Source: Syngnathus acus (Eukaryota > Chordata > Actinopteri > Syngnathiformes > Syngnathidae). Taken from it: DNA of 64,000 bases. The stretch spans positions 5,509,104 to 5,573,103 of the forward strand of contig NC_051105.1 in the NCBI RefSeq assembly GCF_901709675.1, in the 5' to 3' direction. Under the pieces are notes generated by a model. That model had not been told where the DNA came from. It searched no databases and saw only the letters and a list, made by a program, of their open reading frames with translations. Positions 37,621-49,600 of this stretch are shown here, piece after piece (positions within the stretch are counted from its first letter, which is position 1; every line of letters begins with the position of its first letter). A program made the translations under genes and the position numbers.

Positions 37621-40600
37621 ATGATGGCGTCGGCGGAGCCTCCAAGCAGCTTCAGCATTGTCCCTTTGCTGGAATCTCTGGAGGACAGCACCGCTGGATG
37701 CCCCGAGCAGACTGACGCCTACCTCACCATTGCCAAGTAGGTCTCATTGAGTTCTTCATCAAGTTTACCAACGCACCCCCTTTTTCCCCCCCAATACATT
37801 TGTATTTATTTATTATTTTGCAGTCGGCTCAGTGGAGATGAAGGCCGTCAGTTTCTTCCTGGCGTCACAAAGCACTTTTCTCGCTTGGGTAACGCCATCT
37901 TGGTAAGTCTTTATTTGAAAGAGAAAAAGCTCACCTTTTGTCAACGACGCTTCCTAGCAAATCGCTGATGTCGTCTGCAGAGTCATGTTAGCAGTCCGCA
38001 TGCTGAGCTGAGCCAAGCTGCCCTACAAGCTTTGGGATTTTGTGTCTACCATTCGCATGTCGTCAGTGGAGTGTCTGGTACGTTCAGTTGTGTGTGTCCG
38101 TTTGAGTATTGTTTTTTAACTGGGTAAATGTTGAGCGTTCAGATTTTTAAAAACTAAGGCCACAACCATCCCTGATGCATTTTCCATTTATTTCACGAGG
38201 GAGAGATTAATCCAGATGTGTTTTAGTACTTTTAGTAATCAGTGCGGTCATAGAACAAATGATACCTGTAAGTCAAGGCATCATTGTATATTCCTGTTTT
38301 CCAAGAAACCTTCACCTCAGAAATCCTATCCGCACTTTGCTCCGTGGTGGCCAAGTCGGCGGAGAAAAACACTTGCACCAGAGCGTTATGGGTTATCTCC
38401 AAACAGAACTTCCCTGCCGATATGGTTGGCAAAAAGGTGAGAACGGATCCGAACAATGGTGCTGCTTTCCGGCCAGGCACTGTATATAGTATTGTGTTTA
38501 TGATGTGCTCAGGTGGCCTCCATACTCAGCACCCTGGAGAGTGTTTGGAGAAAAGGCGAAGTGCAGTCAGTCGTCATGGAACATGAGGCTTTGAATGTAG
38601 TCATCAGGTAACTTATTCTTCTCATCCCTTTTCATCCATTTCATTATTACTTGGGGTGTAGAGACATTTTCTGCTTTCCCTCAGCTAACACGGGGTGCAG
38701 TTAACCAGGTCTTAGTCAGTCTGCTTTTAAAGGCCGTGTCTTGTATTGTATCAGAAATTCACCCCTTAATCTTTATGTTGCATGGCTTAAAATATTCAGT
38801 GTATTGCCATACCGCTAGCATTTGAATTTTTTTGACCAGACCCATCTTATGTTTGTATGTTGCTGTATTTTGCTTCCATGGCATAGTGAATCAAAAGAAT
38901 AATTCATGCACATGGATTGCTCCTCTGCCACAGGTGTGCTTTAATTCCTCAAAGAAAAGTTTTTACCGTTTTGATCATTCAATTTCCTGATGCCCGTAGG
39001 TTGCTGGAGCAGGTTCCAGCTCAGATGGGCGAATTGGCAGTGTGCTGGGCCAAGCTCATCATCCCCCTGGTGGTGCACTCAGCCTCCAAGGTGCGCCTGC
39101 GGGCGGCAGCTGCCATGGAGATGGGCCTGCCTTTGCTGCTGCAAAAACAGACGGAAGTAGCTGCCATCGTCGAGCCCTTGATGTCCACAGTGGGTAACCA
39201 TCATCTGGAAGTTAAAGCTAATCTTAATGATAAAGTGGCTTTTTTTTTTTTTCTCTTCTTCTTCACAGAAACTAATTCCAGAGCTACAGAAGCTTTTCAT
39301 GACCAAAAATGAAATGAATGTCCTCAAGCTCTGGCCATTATTTGTCAAACTTCTAGGGAAGGTACGCTTGTTGTTTTTTTTTGTTTTTTATTTATTTTTA
39401 TTTTTTTATTAAATGCTATACATATGATTCTTGTAGCTGCATTTTACGGGTCTACCTAGTAATTTAAGTTCGGTATTGGTACTTGAGGATTTCATGCATG
39501 TCTTAGTAACGGTCATCGTTTATTAATGATGTGTAGTTTGACTGGAAACCCTCGTGTTTGTTCTTCAGCTGCTCCATCGAGGAGGTCCCTTTATCAACTC
39601 ATTGCTTCATCTGGAGGAGCTGGGCTTTCGCAGCTCCTCTCCCACCGTCAAGAAAATCGCCTTCATCGCCTGGAAGAGTTTGATCGATAACTTTGCTCTT
39701 AATCCAGGTAAATTGCGCCCCCCCCTCCCCAGTTGCGTTTGAGCTTCTCTAACTGCATTGTTCTTTTTCTTAAAGACATCCTTTGCAGTGCAAAGCGCAT
39801 GAAGCTTCTCATGCAGCCCCTCATGTCGATCAATATTCGTACTGAAGCTCTGATGCTTACCAAGGTGGAGGTTTGGTGGTACCTTGTGGTCCAACTTGGC
39901 CCCAACTTGTCGTCCCACTTTGATTTGGTAAATTAGCTTGTTAATGTTTTTCCTCAAGCTTTCATTATTTCATTAGAATCCATGCGTCTTTAAAAGTAGT
40001 AATAACTGGTTTCTTTCACCTCAGGTGTCACTCCCATTGCTACAGTGCACCATTAGCTCTGAAGGCCACTTGGCACCAGCCACCCCTGCCAAAGGTCAAA
40101 ATGGCATCGCAACGCCCAACACGCTCAAATCTGGTACTTTCCTGTGTTTGATATTGACTCCAAGAACAATTTGTCTGAATGTCACGACATTGTACTTTTT
40201 TTTGGAATGGTTTTGATCATTGCCAGTATTTTTGTCCCGGCAGGCCCACAGGCCTTCAACAGCCTGACGCCCAATGCATCACGATTAAACTTGAACTCCA
40301 GCATGCAGCTCGCCTCCTCCTTCCCCTCCATCAAGTTGCTGGGCCTGGAAATGCTGCTCCACTACTTCCTGGGTCCTGAGGTAGTTGCCACGGCGACCGA
40401 GAATAAGCTGGTCCTTACCCTCGGTGAGTGCTCCACTTTACCTCGACAACTGTATTCCTTGAAATTTCGAATGTAGTAGTAGCAGCCCCTATACTCTGCT
40501 ATAAAATACTTTTTGTGTGGTTCTAGAGCCTTTGAGACATCCGCTCTTGAGTGCTACGTCCTCTTTTAGCAAGCATGCTGCTGTGCTCATCTCCAATATC

Positions 40601-43600
40601 AAAGATGGCTTCAAACACATCGGCAAGGATGCTCCAGGTGTGCCTCATGATACGATTCTCGCTTTGGGTATGAGAGGTCCGGGGTTCAAATCCTGGACGA
40701 GCCCCCACGTCCTAAAAGCTGGCTGTAACCTGTGATTTAGTAACCTAAATTGTCAGTTGATTTTTCACAAATTGACATGTCCTCTAACGTTTTTCCGACT
40801 TTCAATATTTCCACAGATGCTCTTTTGGCACTTTTATGGGATCATCTTGTACATTACGTCACGCTGACCATCGAGTCTGGTAAGTACTTGGTTCTTTATA
40901 AAAAGCAGTTAGTGTCGGAGAAAACTGTACATATGTGTATATTGCGTAGATATTTTTTTTTTATTCTGTCAGGGGGGTCCAAAGTGCGTGCCCAGGGCCA
41001 TTCAAATCTTGACACCAAAATACTAGTGTTAAAAAAAAAAAAAAAAGTTCAACTGCAACATCCCTACTCTGTGAATTTTTTTTTTTTTTTAGATATTCCT
41101 GATTCATGTCTTTATCAATGCCATTGTGGCCCGCACACTACGAGGAGGGTTCTTGAAGCCATAGTTCCTTCCCACATGGTGCCACATAGAGTACTCCCGA
41201 TTGGGTCAGGGTCTTAGATCATTACGGAGGCGGCTAGAGAGACCACGCCCCCTGCCTCCTGCCCGACTCATTGCCACTGTCGTCAGTTTAAGTCTGAGCA
41301 TTCAGTTGTTTGTACACCTTTGATGAGAAACAACCACTGAGGGGTTCTTCCCCAATGATGACGGCCGCTGTTTATCAGTCATGTGATTCTGTAGTAGGGG
41401 CTTGTTTGTGTTTGCTAATGGTTTGTCGCTGATGGCTTTGTGTCTGTAGGAATTAAGAAAGACCGAAACGGCAGTGAGGTTCTGACCCTCACGCTTCAAG
41501 CTCTGCAGAACATTGTTTGCTCAGAAGCGCTTCCTGCAGACAAATTGCTGGTAGGACTGTCGCCATGTTTCTCTTCAACCAAGGGATGGGCTTTCAAAGC
41601 AGGGTCAGGAAACTGAAGTCACATGAGCATTAGGTAAAGCCGGTCGTGCAAATTGAATAACAAAAGAACTGAAGAGGAACCGTTACAACAAAAACAAACG
41701 AAAAAAATCACGACAAATTGAACCAACTAACTATTCTCGGGCAATAACCGGGCTGCAATTGGCGAATTTCCACAAATGATTCATTCAAATTTCACAAGTA
41801 CAATACGTATTAACATTGCTATTGTAAATGACATTTTTCAGTTAAGCTACCCTTTAAAACTAAATGTCTGGCACTTTATTTTATCTTGGGTTGGGGGGGG
41901 TTGCACCAAATGTGGCACTCGTGGCGAAGACTCTTTGTAAGACTCTTCAACAACCTGGGCTAAACTTAGCTCTGACAGCTGGTATTGCGTCAACAGACTT
42001 CCTCGACACCAATTGCTACTTTTCCATTAGCCAGTACTTTTCACCCATCTTGTCGTAAATTGAGAAGTTACGAAACTAACAGAGAAACCTACTGAGAGTC
42101 CATGAATAGGTGATAGGGAAAAATGAAAAAGTACATGTTTATAGCAAAAGAACAGGTGTTCACTGTATTTACTTGTTTTCCTTCAGGTTCTCTTCGAGAG
42201 CACCGTCAAAGGCATGCCTTCGCGCGTCCTAGGCTCTGCCTCCTACCAAGTGGGCAAGATGGATGTGCTGAATGTAAGCTTAAGGCCCTCCTCTTCCTTC
42301 ACCAGTGCCATTTTAGACACAACTTGCACTTGTTTCTCCATAGGGAACACCAGCACTCTTCCTCATTCTTCTCCTCTTGGACAGCAAAATGTTGGCGTCC
42401 TACATCGAAGACGCCAGGTGAGAATTTGTTTCCTTTGAATGGTGGATGGATACTTTTGTTTTTCAGCAGGGAACATTGTTTTTTGTTTTTTTTGCAGGTT
42501 TTATCATTGCTTCCAGACACTGGTGGGATGCAGCCTGTCGGGCCCCACCTCCCCACTAGCATTCGCAGAGGCAGTGTTAGGTGCCATTGCCCGCAATACC
42601 TCCTCCTTGCAGAGCAAGGAGCACCTATTGAGGATGTGGAGCGTTGTGGTCGCTCCGCTCACAGACACAATCACACAGGTTGTTTTTCTGCCTCCATGGT
42701 GGTCTCATGGCCACTCAGCACTAAGGAAGCGATTTTCCTTGAATATGTATATCATAAATAAATCTGCTAATCTTTTAGTCTAACGAAGTCAACCAAGGAG
42801 ACGCTTTGGAGCACAACTTCAGTGCCATGCACTCAGCCCTGATGTTCCCCGTCACTTACCTGCTGAGTGGCTCGCCTGAGCAACAGGTTTGCTAACGCAA
42901 ATGTGAATTCAGCAGGTCTGTTGAGAGTGTTGTAAATTGGACTCCCCTCTTTACAGGTGGCCCTTAAGTCCATGCTGTCTTCTTGGTCCAAACTGTACAA
43001 GGTGTTCGCACGCTGTTCGGCTCTGGTGGTTACCGCAGAAGAAAACATCTGCTGTGAGGAACTCTGTGTCAAAATGGCCGCCAAGCTGGATCGAGATGCC
43101 CTCACAGTAAGACTAATCGTACCATCATCATCATCATTCACTTTTGAGAGGAACAAATCATTTTGACATGCGCGGATTGACCAAACATACAACTGAATTA
43201 TTCCATAGAATCAAAACATTTTGTGCAAAGGTCATGTTGTTTATTCGCCTCTGTCCCCTCTGCTTGACAACTAATTTACAGTGTGTGGAGGGGACTTTGT
43301 TATACCCTTTTAAAAACCATTGTTTTTTTTTTCTTTTGCTTCAGGTTCCATCCACGCTGACAGCTTTTGCATGCATGCTTCAAGTCATAGTGGAATGTGT
43401 GGACTTCTCTCCCTACACGCCACAGTTCCAGCAAAAACTCAAGTGTAAGTCCATTTATTTTTAGACTGTACATGATCAGGATTTTCAGTCAGTGCTATTA
43501 TTAAAAAAAAAAAAAAAAAAAAATCACCAAACTGATCAGCAGATGGTGCAAATACTTTTTTAAAATTTTATTTATTTTTTACAAAACTGTTGCAACTCAT

Positions 43601-46600
43601 AGTCAGACAGGCAAGTCAATGGAAATGTACTTGGCCAAGTTAATGGTGAACACGCAACCTCAAATGACAAATATTGTCTGATCAGTTGAAAGTACTCCTT
43701 TTCAACTTCAGAATGTAGTTCAAACCTTTTTCCTCTAATAGCAAACTGGTTCAATTAGCTCATCTCTGCTTCCTCTTCCTGCAGCTCCTCACACTCCAGT
43801 AAACTGGACCAGGAAGCGAAGCAAGGCTCTTGGCAATCTCTTCACCTTTCATTCACTGCTTGTTCAGTGTCTGGATGTTTACCTAGCAGGGGAGGATGTG
43901 CCATCAGAAACCACGGGCATGGCGCTGCTCTCTGTCTTGTCAACCCTCTTCACCAACCTTGTCACAGCTAACGCTGTCAAGGAGGCTTTGAGCGTCCTCA
44001 TTCCGCCTCTCGTTGTTCTCTACAAGCAAGCAACCTGCGAGCCACCCAGATTTACAACGCAGATTCTTGGCAAAGTAGGTTCTCTTTAGCTCATTTGAAA
44101 ATGTAATTAGTAGAATGAACGTTTTGCCTTCTGCAGATGGAGAAGCTTCTGAGTGAGGTCTTGGTCTGCATTCAGAGCCGCTCCAACTTAGCCAATGACG
44201 ATGACCTCCTGGCTCTGCTTTCACCCTTGCTCTGTGTGCTGTTCCTACACAAGAACAAGCAGCACCGCACAGCTGTCACCCACTTCTGGAATTCCACTTT
44301 CGCTAACGCAGTAGGCCTGATCTACCCGGATGAGCTCAGGTATAAACTACCGCCTCTTATTATCATCTGTCCATCATCATTAGAGTTTACTCTAGAACCA
44401 TTGTTAGCCAAGGGTTGGTCCTGGAAAATTAAATTTGTGTTTACGGAATTTCTTCACAGACCAGTTCTTAGTCAAGTGAAGCAAAAGATTCCCATCATTC
44501 TTCCTGGCTTTGAGACTGTCAGTGTGGCTGAAGAGCTCAGTGGACAGTTTTCCGTGAGTTATCATGAATTTTTGACTCTTTTACTCTTCTCTCCTAGTGT
44601 TTCTCTTACATGCCGTTTGTTTCTTCAGAGCGAGAGCTCCCAGTTAGAAACCAAACTTAGCGGTGTGCCAGTTGTCTCCACTGGGAAGAGGGACTCTTGG
44701 CTGGTAGAGACGGCTAAGTTAAGTGACCAAAGCTCGCCGAGGACCTCCAAACCAGTTTCTGTAAGTCTTAAATCAAATCTGAAGTTGCGCCAAAGCTTCC
44801 TTCCCGCCTTTTGTTTGAGGATTTCCACATTTCCTTTGGCAGACAAAACTGGACTTTGGCTCTCCCAAGGCTCTTTGTAGGAAAGTCCTGGACGAGGAGG
44901 CCTCTGTTGACTTTGTCTTCATTCCACCTGAACCAAAGGAGAGAGTTTTAACAGAACACCAGAAAGAAGTTAAAAGGACTAAAAGGTATAGCGTGTCATT
45001 GATTGGATCCCACGTAATTGTCACAAAGGCTTACTTAAAAAATAAAATTAACTTAGGCTATTGACGTATACTCTTTGTGACATAGGGGTGACATACCTGC
45101 CATGTACAACAACCTTGATGCCTCTTTGGATGCTACAGCATTCACGCAGTACACGCAGAGCCAAGAAGACTCTTTGTAAGTACTAAATTCAATGTTTGAC
45201 ATGAAACAAAGTACAACTTGAAGATTTTTATTCTCCAAAGGAGTCATTTAACATCTGAAGACGCCAACAAAGTTGCCAAGGAGGCTTCAGCTGAGGTAAA
45301 GAAACATTCAACCAATAAAGATGATGGATCTTGCACTTTTTTTAAAATCCAATTTTCTTTTATTACAACTTTTTCAAGGTCCTTAAAACTATATAATCAT
45401 GCCATTTATGTTCGCTTACAGCCGTCTCAGGAGACAAACAGAGATCCTGACGCTCATCTAAAGGAGACTCGAGACTTTGCCACCCTGAAAGCCTTGGAAA
45501 GTGAGTCAGCGAAGGAGGAACAAGAAATCATACCAGAGTCAATGGATATTTCCATGGAGGAAGATGTCAGAGAAGATGAAGATGAAAAACCCATCAGTCC
45601 TAATATGTCAAGCTCTTCAGATTTAATTTCTGGAACACCCCAGTCCAGTAGTGGCAGTCGTCGTCAATCTTTCATTACCTTGGAAAAATATAATGAAGGA
45701 AAGCCTGCGAGCCCCAGTTCTGCATCCTTCTTCACAGGTACCCTTGTGAAAACCTCTGGTAGCTTGGACTCAAACACTCCCTCCCCGAAGGCCTCCCAGA
45801 AACCCACTGAACAAAATTCTCAGCCATCCTCAGAAGCACTATCAAAGTATCCAGCGAGTGGCCCTCAAGAGTCACCGCAAAGGCCCATAATAGACACTGA
45901 GAGAAAATTTGAGCCTATAAGACTCTCTGAAAGGCTTACTAGTAACGAATCAGAAGTTGATGATGTCATCCCTGACACTCAGACTGAAAATGTCCTCTTG
46001 GAGAATACAGTGTCTTCTGCATCAGATGACATGAGAAGTTCAAATCTAGAGGAGGATTCTCAAGACACTGGGAATGATTCACAGTTTTCTGAGTCGTTCA
46101 CCTCTCCGGCTGAGCCGAGACACCGCAAGCACAGTAAACATCTACTCCCAGGAGAAAGTCCAGTTGACTCGAGCACACCACAGAACAGACCCAATACGCG
46201 AAGCAAGGTGGCCAGCGAAGAAGAAAGTCGTAAAATACAGCTGAGGTCTCAGCGTAACAGCAGTGTCACAAGTCAGACTAAGTCTCGAGGTCAACGACAC
46301 AAGGTCAGGCTGTACAGCAATACAGGGAATCTCCTCACTGAAGGTGAAAACAAAAAGAGAAGATCTAGATCGCAAGAATCAAGTCAAACGGACCTGCCCG
46401 TATCTGAGACCGTGTCCAGTCAATGTGACCCGCAATCAGTCACACCTTCTAATTTAGATAGACGGCGACGGCGAAAGCGAGGTAGATCTAGCAAATGCGT
46501 ATTGAAGCCTAAAGAGGAAGTTCAGAGAGGGACAGAACAGCTTGAGAAACTGTCAAGTCAAACAGACATATCTCCAGACAGTTTGGTTGATTCCGAAGGC

Positions 46601-49600
46601 AACTCACAGGAAGATTGCAGCCAGCCTTTCAATGGTTTGCAGGATCCCAAAGGAGGTGATCTTAAGCCTGCCTCAAGGTCTGCAAAAATGTCCATTCAAT
46701 CAGACACCCTGGCTGATTCTGAAAACCACTCACAGCAAAATTGTGACCGACTTTCCGGTTCTCTATTGGAGTCTAAAGAAGACAGTCAGATATCGGAGAA
46801 AAGTTCCAGTCAAACCGACTTGAAAGCACACGGTCACGTCAATCAAGAATCAGAGGTGCAACATGACCTGCCTACCAAGCCATTATTGGAGTCTAAGGAG
46901 GATGATCCTATGAATCCGGAGATGAAGTCTGGGAACGTATCCAGTCAGATTGACTTGGAGTCAGTCCCTGAGTATGATACTGAAAGGCAGACACGGGGAA
47001 AAATTAAGAGAACTTCCAAATCCTTATCAGAATCTGATGAGTTAAACCTGCAACTAATGTCCACTCAACCAGATTCACAATCAGACATTGGGTCTGATAC
47101 TGGAAGCCAGACACCGCGAAAACGTGGCAGACCTTCAAAAATATCAAGGCGGAAGTCAAAAGTTTTGTCCGTTGACCAAACGAAAACAGATGAACATAAG
47201 TCAGGTTCTCAAATAGCTGGAACTGATGGCCCATCGCAAGAAATTGAACCAGTAGAACTGGGGATCAAACTGGAAAAAGATTCTCATAAAATTGCTTCTT
47301 TTACTAATGACAAAATCCAAGAAGAAATAAGTGCGGCACCATGCATTCTTAGCAATCGGGATGAAGTCGCCAAAGATGAGCCTGAAGCTGAACTTAGTCA
47401 AGATTCACAAGAGATTACGCCAGCATCCATTGATCTTCCACAAAGTAAGGCATCTCCAGAGGTAGCAGAGGATAAGAGTATACCAAAGGCCTTATCCAGA
47501 AAGCAGAGTAAGTCTCCTTCTCAAGAAAATAGTCCAGCGGAAAATAAAGGTCGGGCAAGAAGGAGAAAGGTAACCGAGAATCGGTCAGAGTCTAGTGCCA
47601 TTTCCACGCCAGAAAGCTCCCAGTCTTTAGATGTTACAGAATCCCTAGAGACTCCTCAAGGCAGGGGATCAAGACGAAGATCTTCCAGAGTGTTTGCAGA
47701 CAGCACAGAGTCATTAGAATCTGAACTGTCAGAGGCCAAAGAAAGATATTCTGTGAAGGGACGGAAATCCCAAGGGACATCACCAAGTCTCGCCACTGGC
47801 ACAGCTGACATGGACCTTCTTGTCACCAAGAAGAACTCTGGGGATCCAGAATTGTTAAAAGCACAAGAGAATTCCCCCAAAACCCAAGATCCAACAGTTT
47901 CTGAACCACCAGAGATGCCCAAAAGGAAGAGCAGGGCACGAATCTCTCGAACTCAAGTAAAGTCTGCTTCTCCACCAGAGAGTGACACTGGAGACTTGGA
48001 ATCATCTAAAATGTTGGAACCGGAAGAGACTGCCGCTGAGGAGAGTCAGGAGAACTTGTCTTTGGAGGTATTTGCTGCGGACACACAGACTCACCCTGAC
48101 GAGGCAAAAGACAAGCTACAGGTCTCGGAGTTCTCATCTGAGGAGACCACAGCTATGGTAGTTGAACCTACAAAGCTGTGTAATTCGGTTAACGAAAAAG
48201 ACTCAGTTGATCCAGAGGAAAAAACTCAGAGTTGCGCACTTGGACAAAAGCAAGAAGAGTGTTCAAGAATCGTAGATGAGCTTTTAAAAGCTGCGGAGTG
48301 TTCTACCACAAATATTGAGAAGACATTAATCCAGATCTTAGAAGATGGGGAATCTCTACATGAGGATGTTAAAGATGACAATGTACCTTTAGGGGAATTC
48401 CAAGATGAAGAGCCAATCCAGATGTCGAACACAAATGACAATCCAGAAGGAAAAGTTTGTATCGCTGAATCAACAGGGAGCGCTATCTTCCAGGATTCTC
48501 CAGCTAAGCTGAAGGACCTTGAGGCTGAGTTGATGCCGGATTTGGTCCAGAGCCCGTGCAGTAATAGGGCCAAAGGAACCTGGTCGCCTTCAGCCTCCCC
48601 CTCAATGAGCATTCTCAAAAAAGGCCAGAAGAGACCTGTGGAGGAGGAGGAGACTCCCTCACCTATCGTCAAGGTTGGTGACAGTTTATCAATTGGAATG
48701 ATTTTTATTTATTTATTTTTTTAAATGTCAGCCTAACAAAGCCATCTTACTTTGCAGTCCAGACGCGTGTCTTTTGCCAATCCCATTCAACGTCAGGAGA
48801 CTGCTGACGACATTGATCGCCGTAGTCCCGCTGTCAGAACAAGCTCTCCCAAAAGAACCAAAGTTGCCAACCTGCTCCAGCCTAAAGTACAAATGCTACC
48901 AACCAGTTTGAACTCAACGATTCGTAAAAGTTTTTACTTTTCTGAATGGGATTTAATTTGCAACCCACCCTCATTGTAGTTTGTCACGACTCCAACAAAG
49001 GGTACGCTGCCCATGAGTCCCAGGAATCTTCACAGTCCGAATTTCAGGAGCTCCAAGAAATGCCTGGTATGTGCACCAATTAAAACTCAGACTGACATTT
49101 TTGCTGAGAGAAAAATACATTTTGCAACTTGTCTTCAAGATTTCCAAAATGAGTCAAGAGCGTCAGCCCGTTTCCAAAAACTGCATCTATCCCTCCCTGG
49201 TCGGATGTGGCGCACCCATCGAAGCGGTGCTGCCTCAGATATCATCCAGTATTTGGTGAGTACAGATGAGGTGCACAACTCAATCGCCTTTATGCATGGG
49301 CACGTGAAGGAATTTCCAGAGGTGGCCACTTTACCCAATTTTAACGCTTATGTGATGATGATTTAAGACAGTGACACAAAAAGACAACCAGCAGATGTAA
49401 ATATTTTTTCAAGACTTAAAAAAAAAAAAAAAATCACTTGACTTGAGTCTCTTTGCTGCCTACTGCATGATCATTTTTTAGTATTTTTAAACATCCACAT
49501 TCAGTCCTGAGCGTAGTTGTTGTCACCCTCGCAGGTCCCGTGGGTTTGGGCACATCGTGCGAGCGCGAAACATCAAAACGGTCGGCGACCTCAGTGCCCT

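Larger units (their letters stand above)
37621..45295 (+). other. rif1: rif1 exons for the HEAT-repeat N-terminal block
   Basis: Coding exons: 37621-37736 (coding part), 37824-37902, 37981-38077, 38306-38436, 38513-38607, 39000-39189, 39269-39361, 39569-39707, 39776-39927, 40025-40133, 40244-40423, 40527-40637, 40817-40879, 41450-41550, 42187-42273, 42344-42417, 42498-42678, 42779-42886, 42957-43106, 43345-43444, 43785-44074, 44137-44339, 44460-44553, 44629-44760, 44843-44985, 45086-45175 and 45241-45295. All are bounded by AG/GT and keep phase. They encode repeated alpha-helical pairs of HEAT/ARM type, typical of the RIF1 N-terminus that mediates its recruitment to damage sites. The longest introns here (40880-41449 and 41551-42186) hold no recognised gene. 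Confidence 0.93.

Noticed and set aside
40631-40740. Functional tRNA-Pro gene
   Set aside because: The 5' acceptor and D arm do not pair with the 3' side, and CCA is encoded, so it is a relic.
42123-42783. Long frames of 212 and 114 codons
   Set aside because: They are in the wrong frame for, or read through, rif1 exons 42187-42678 and their introns.
45218-45421. Upstream part of the 1168-codon open frame
   Set aside because: Includes the true exon 45241-45295 and a read-through intron; the acceptor cgcttacag at 45421 marks the exon start.
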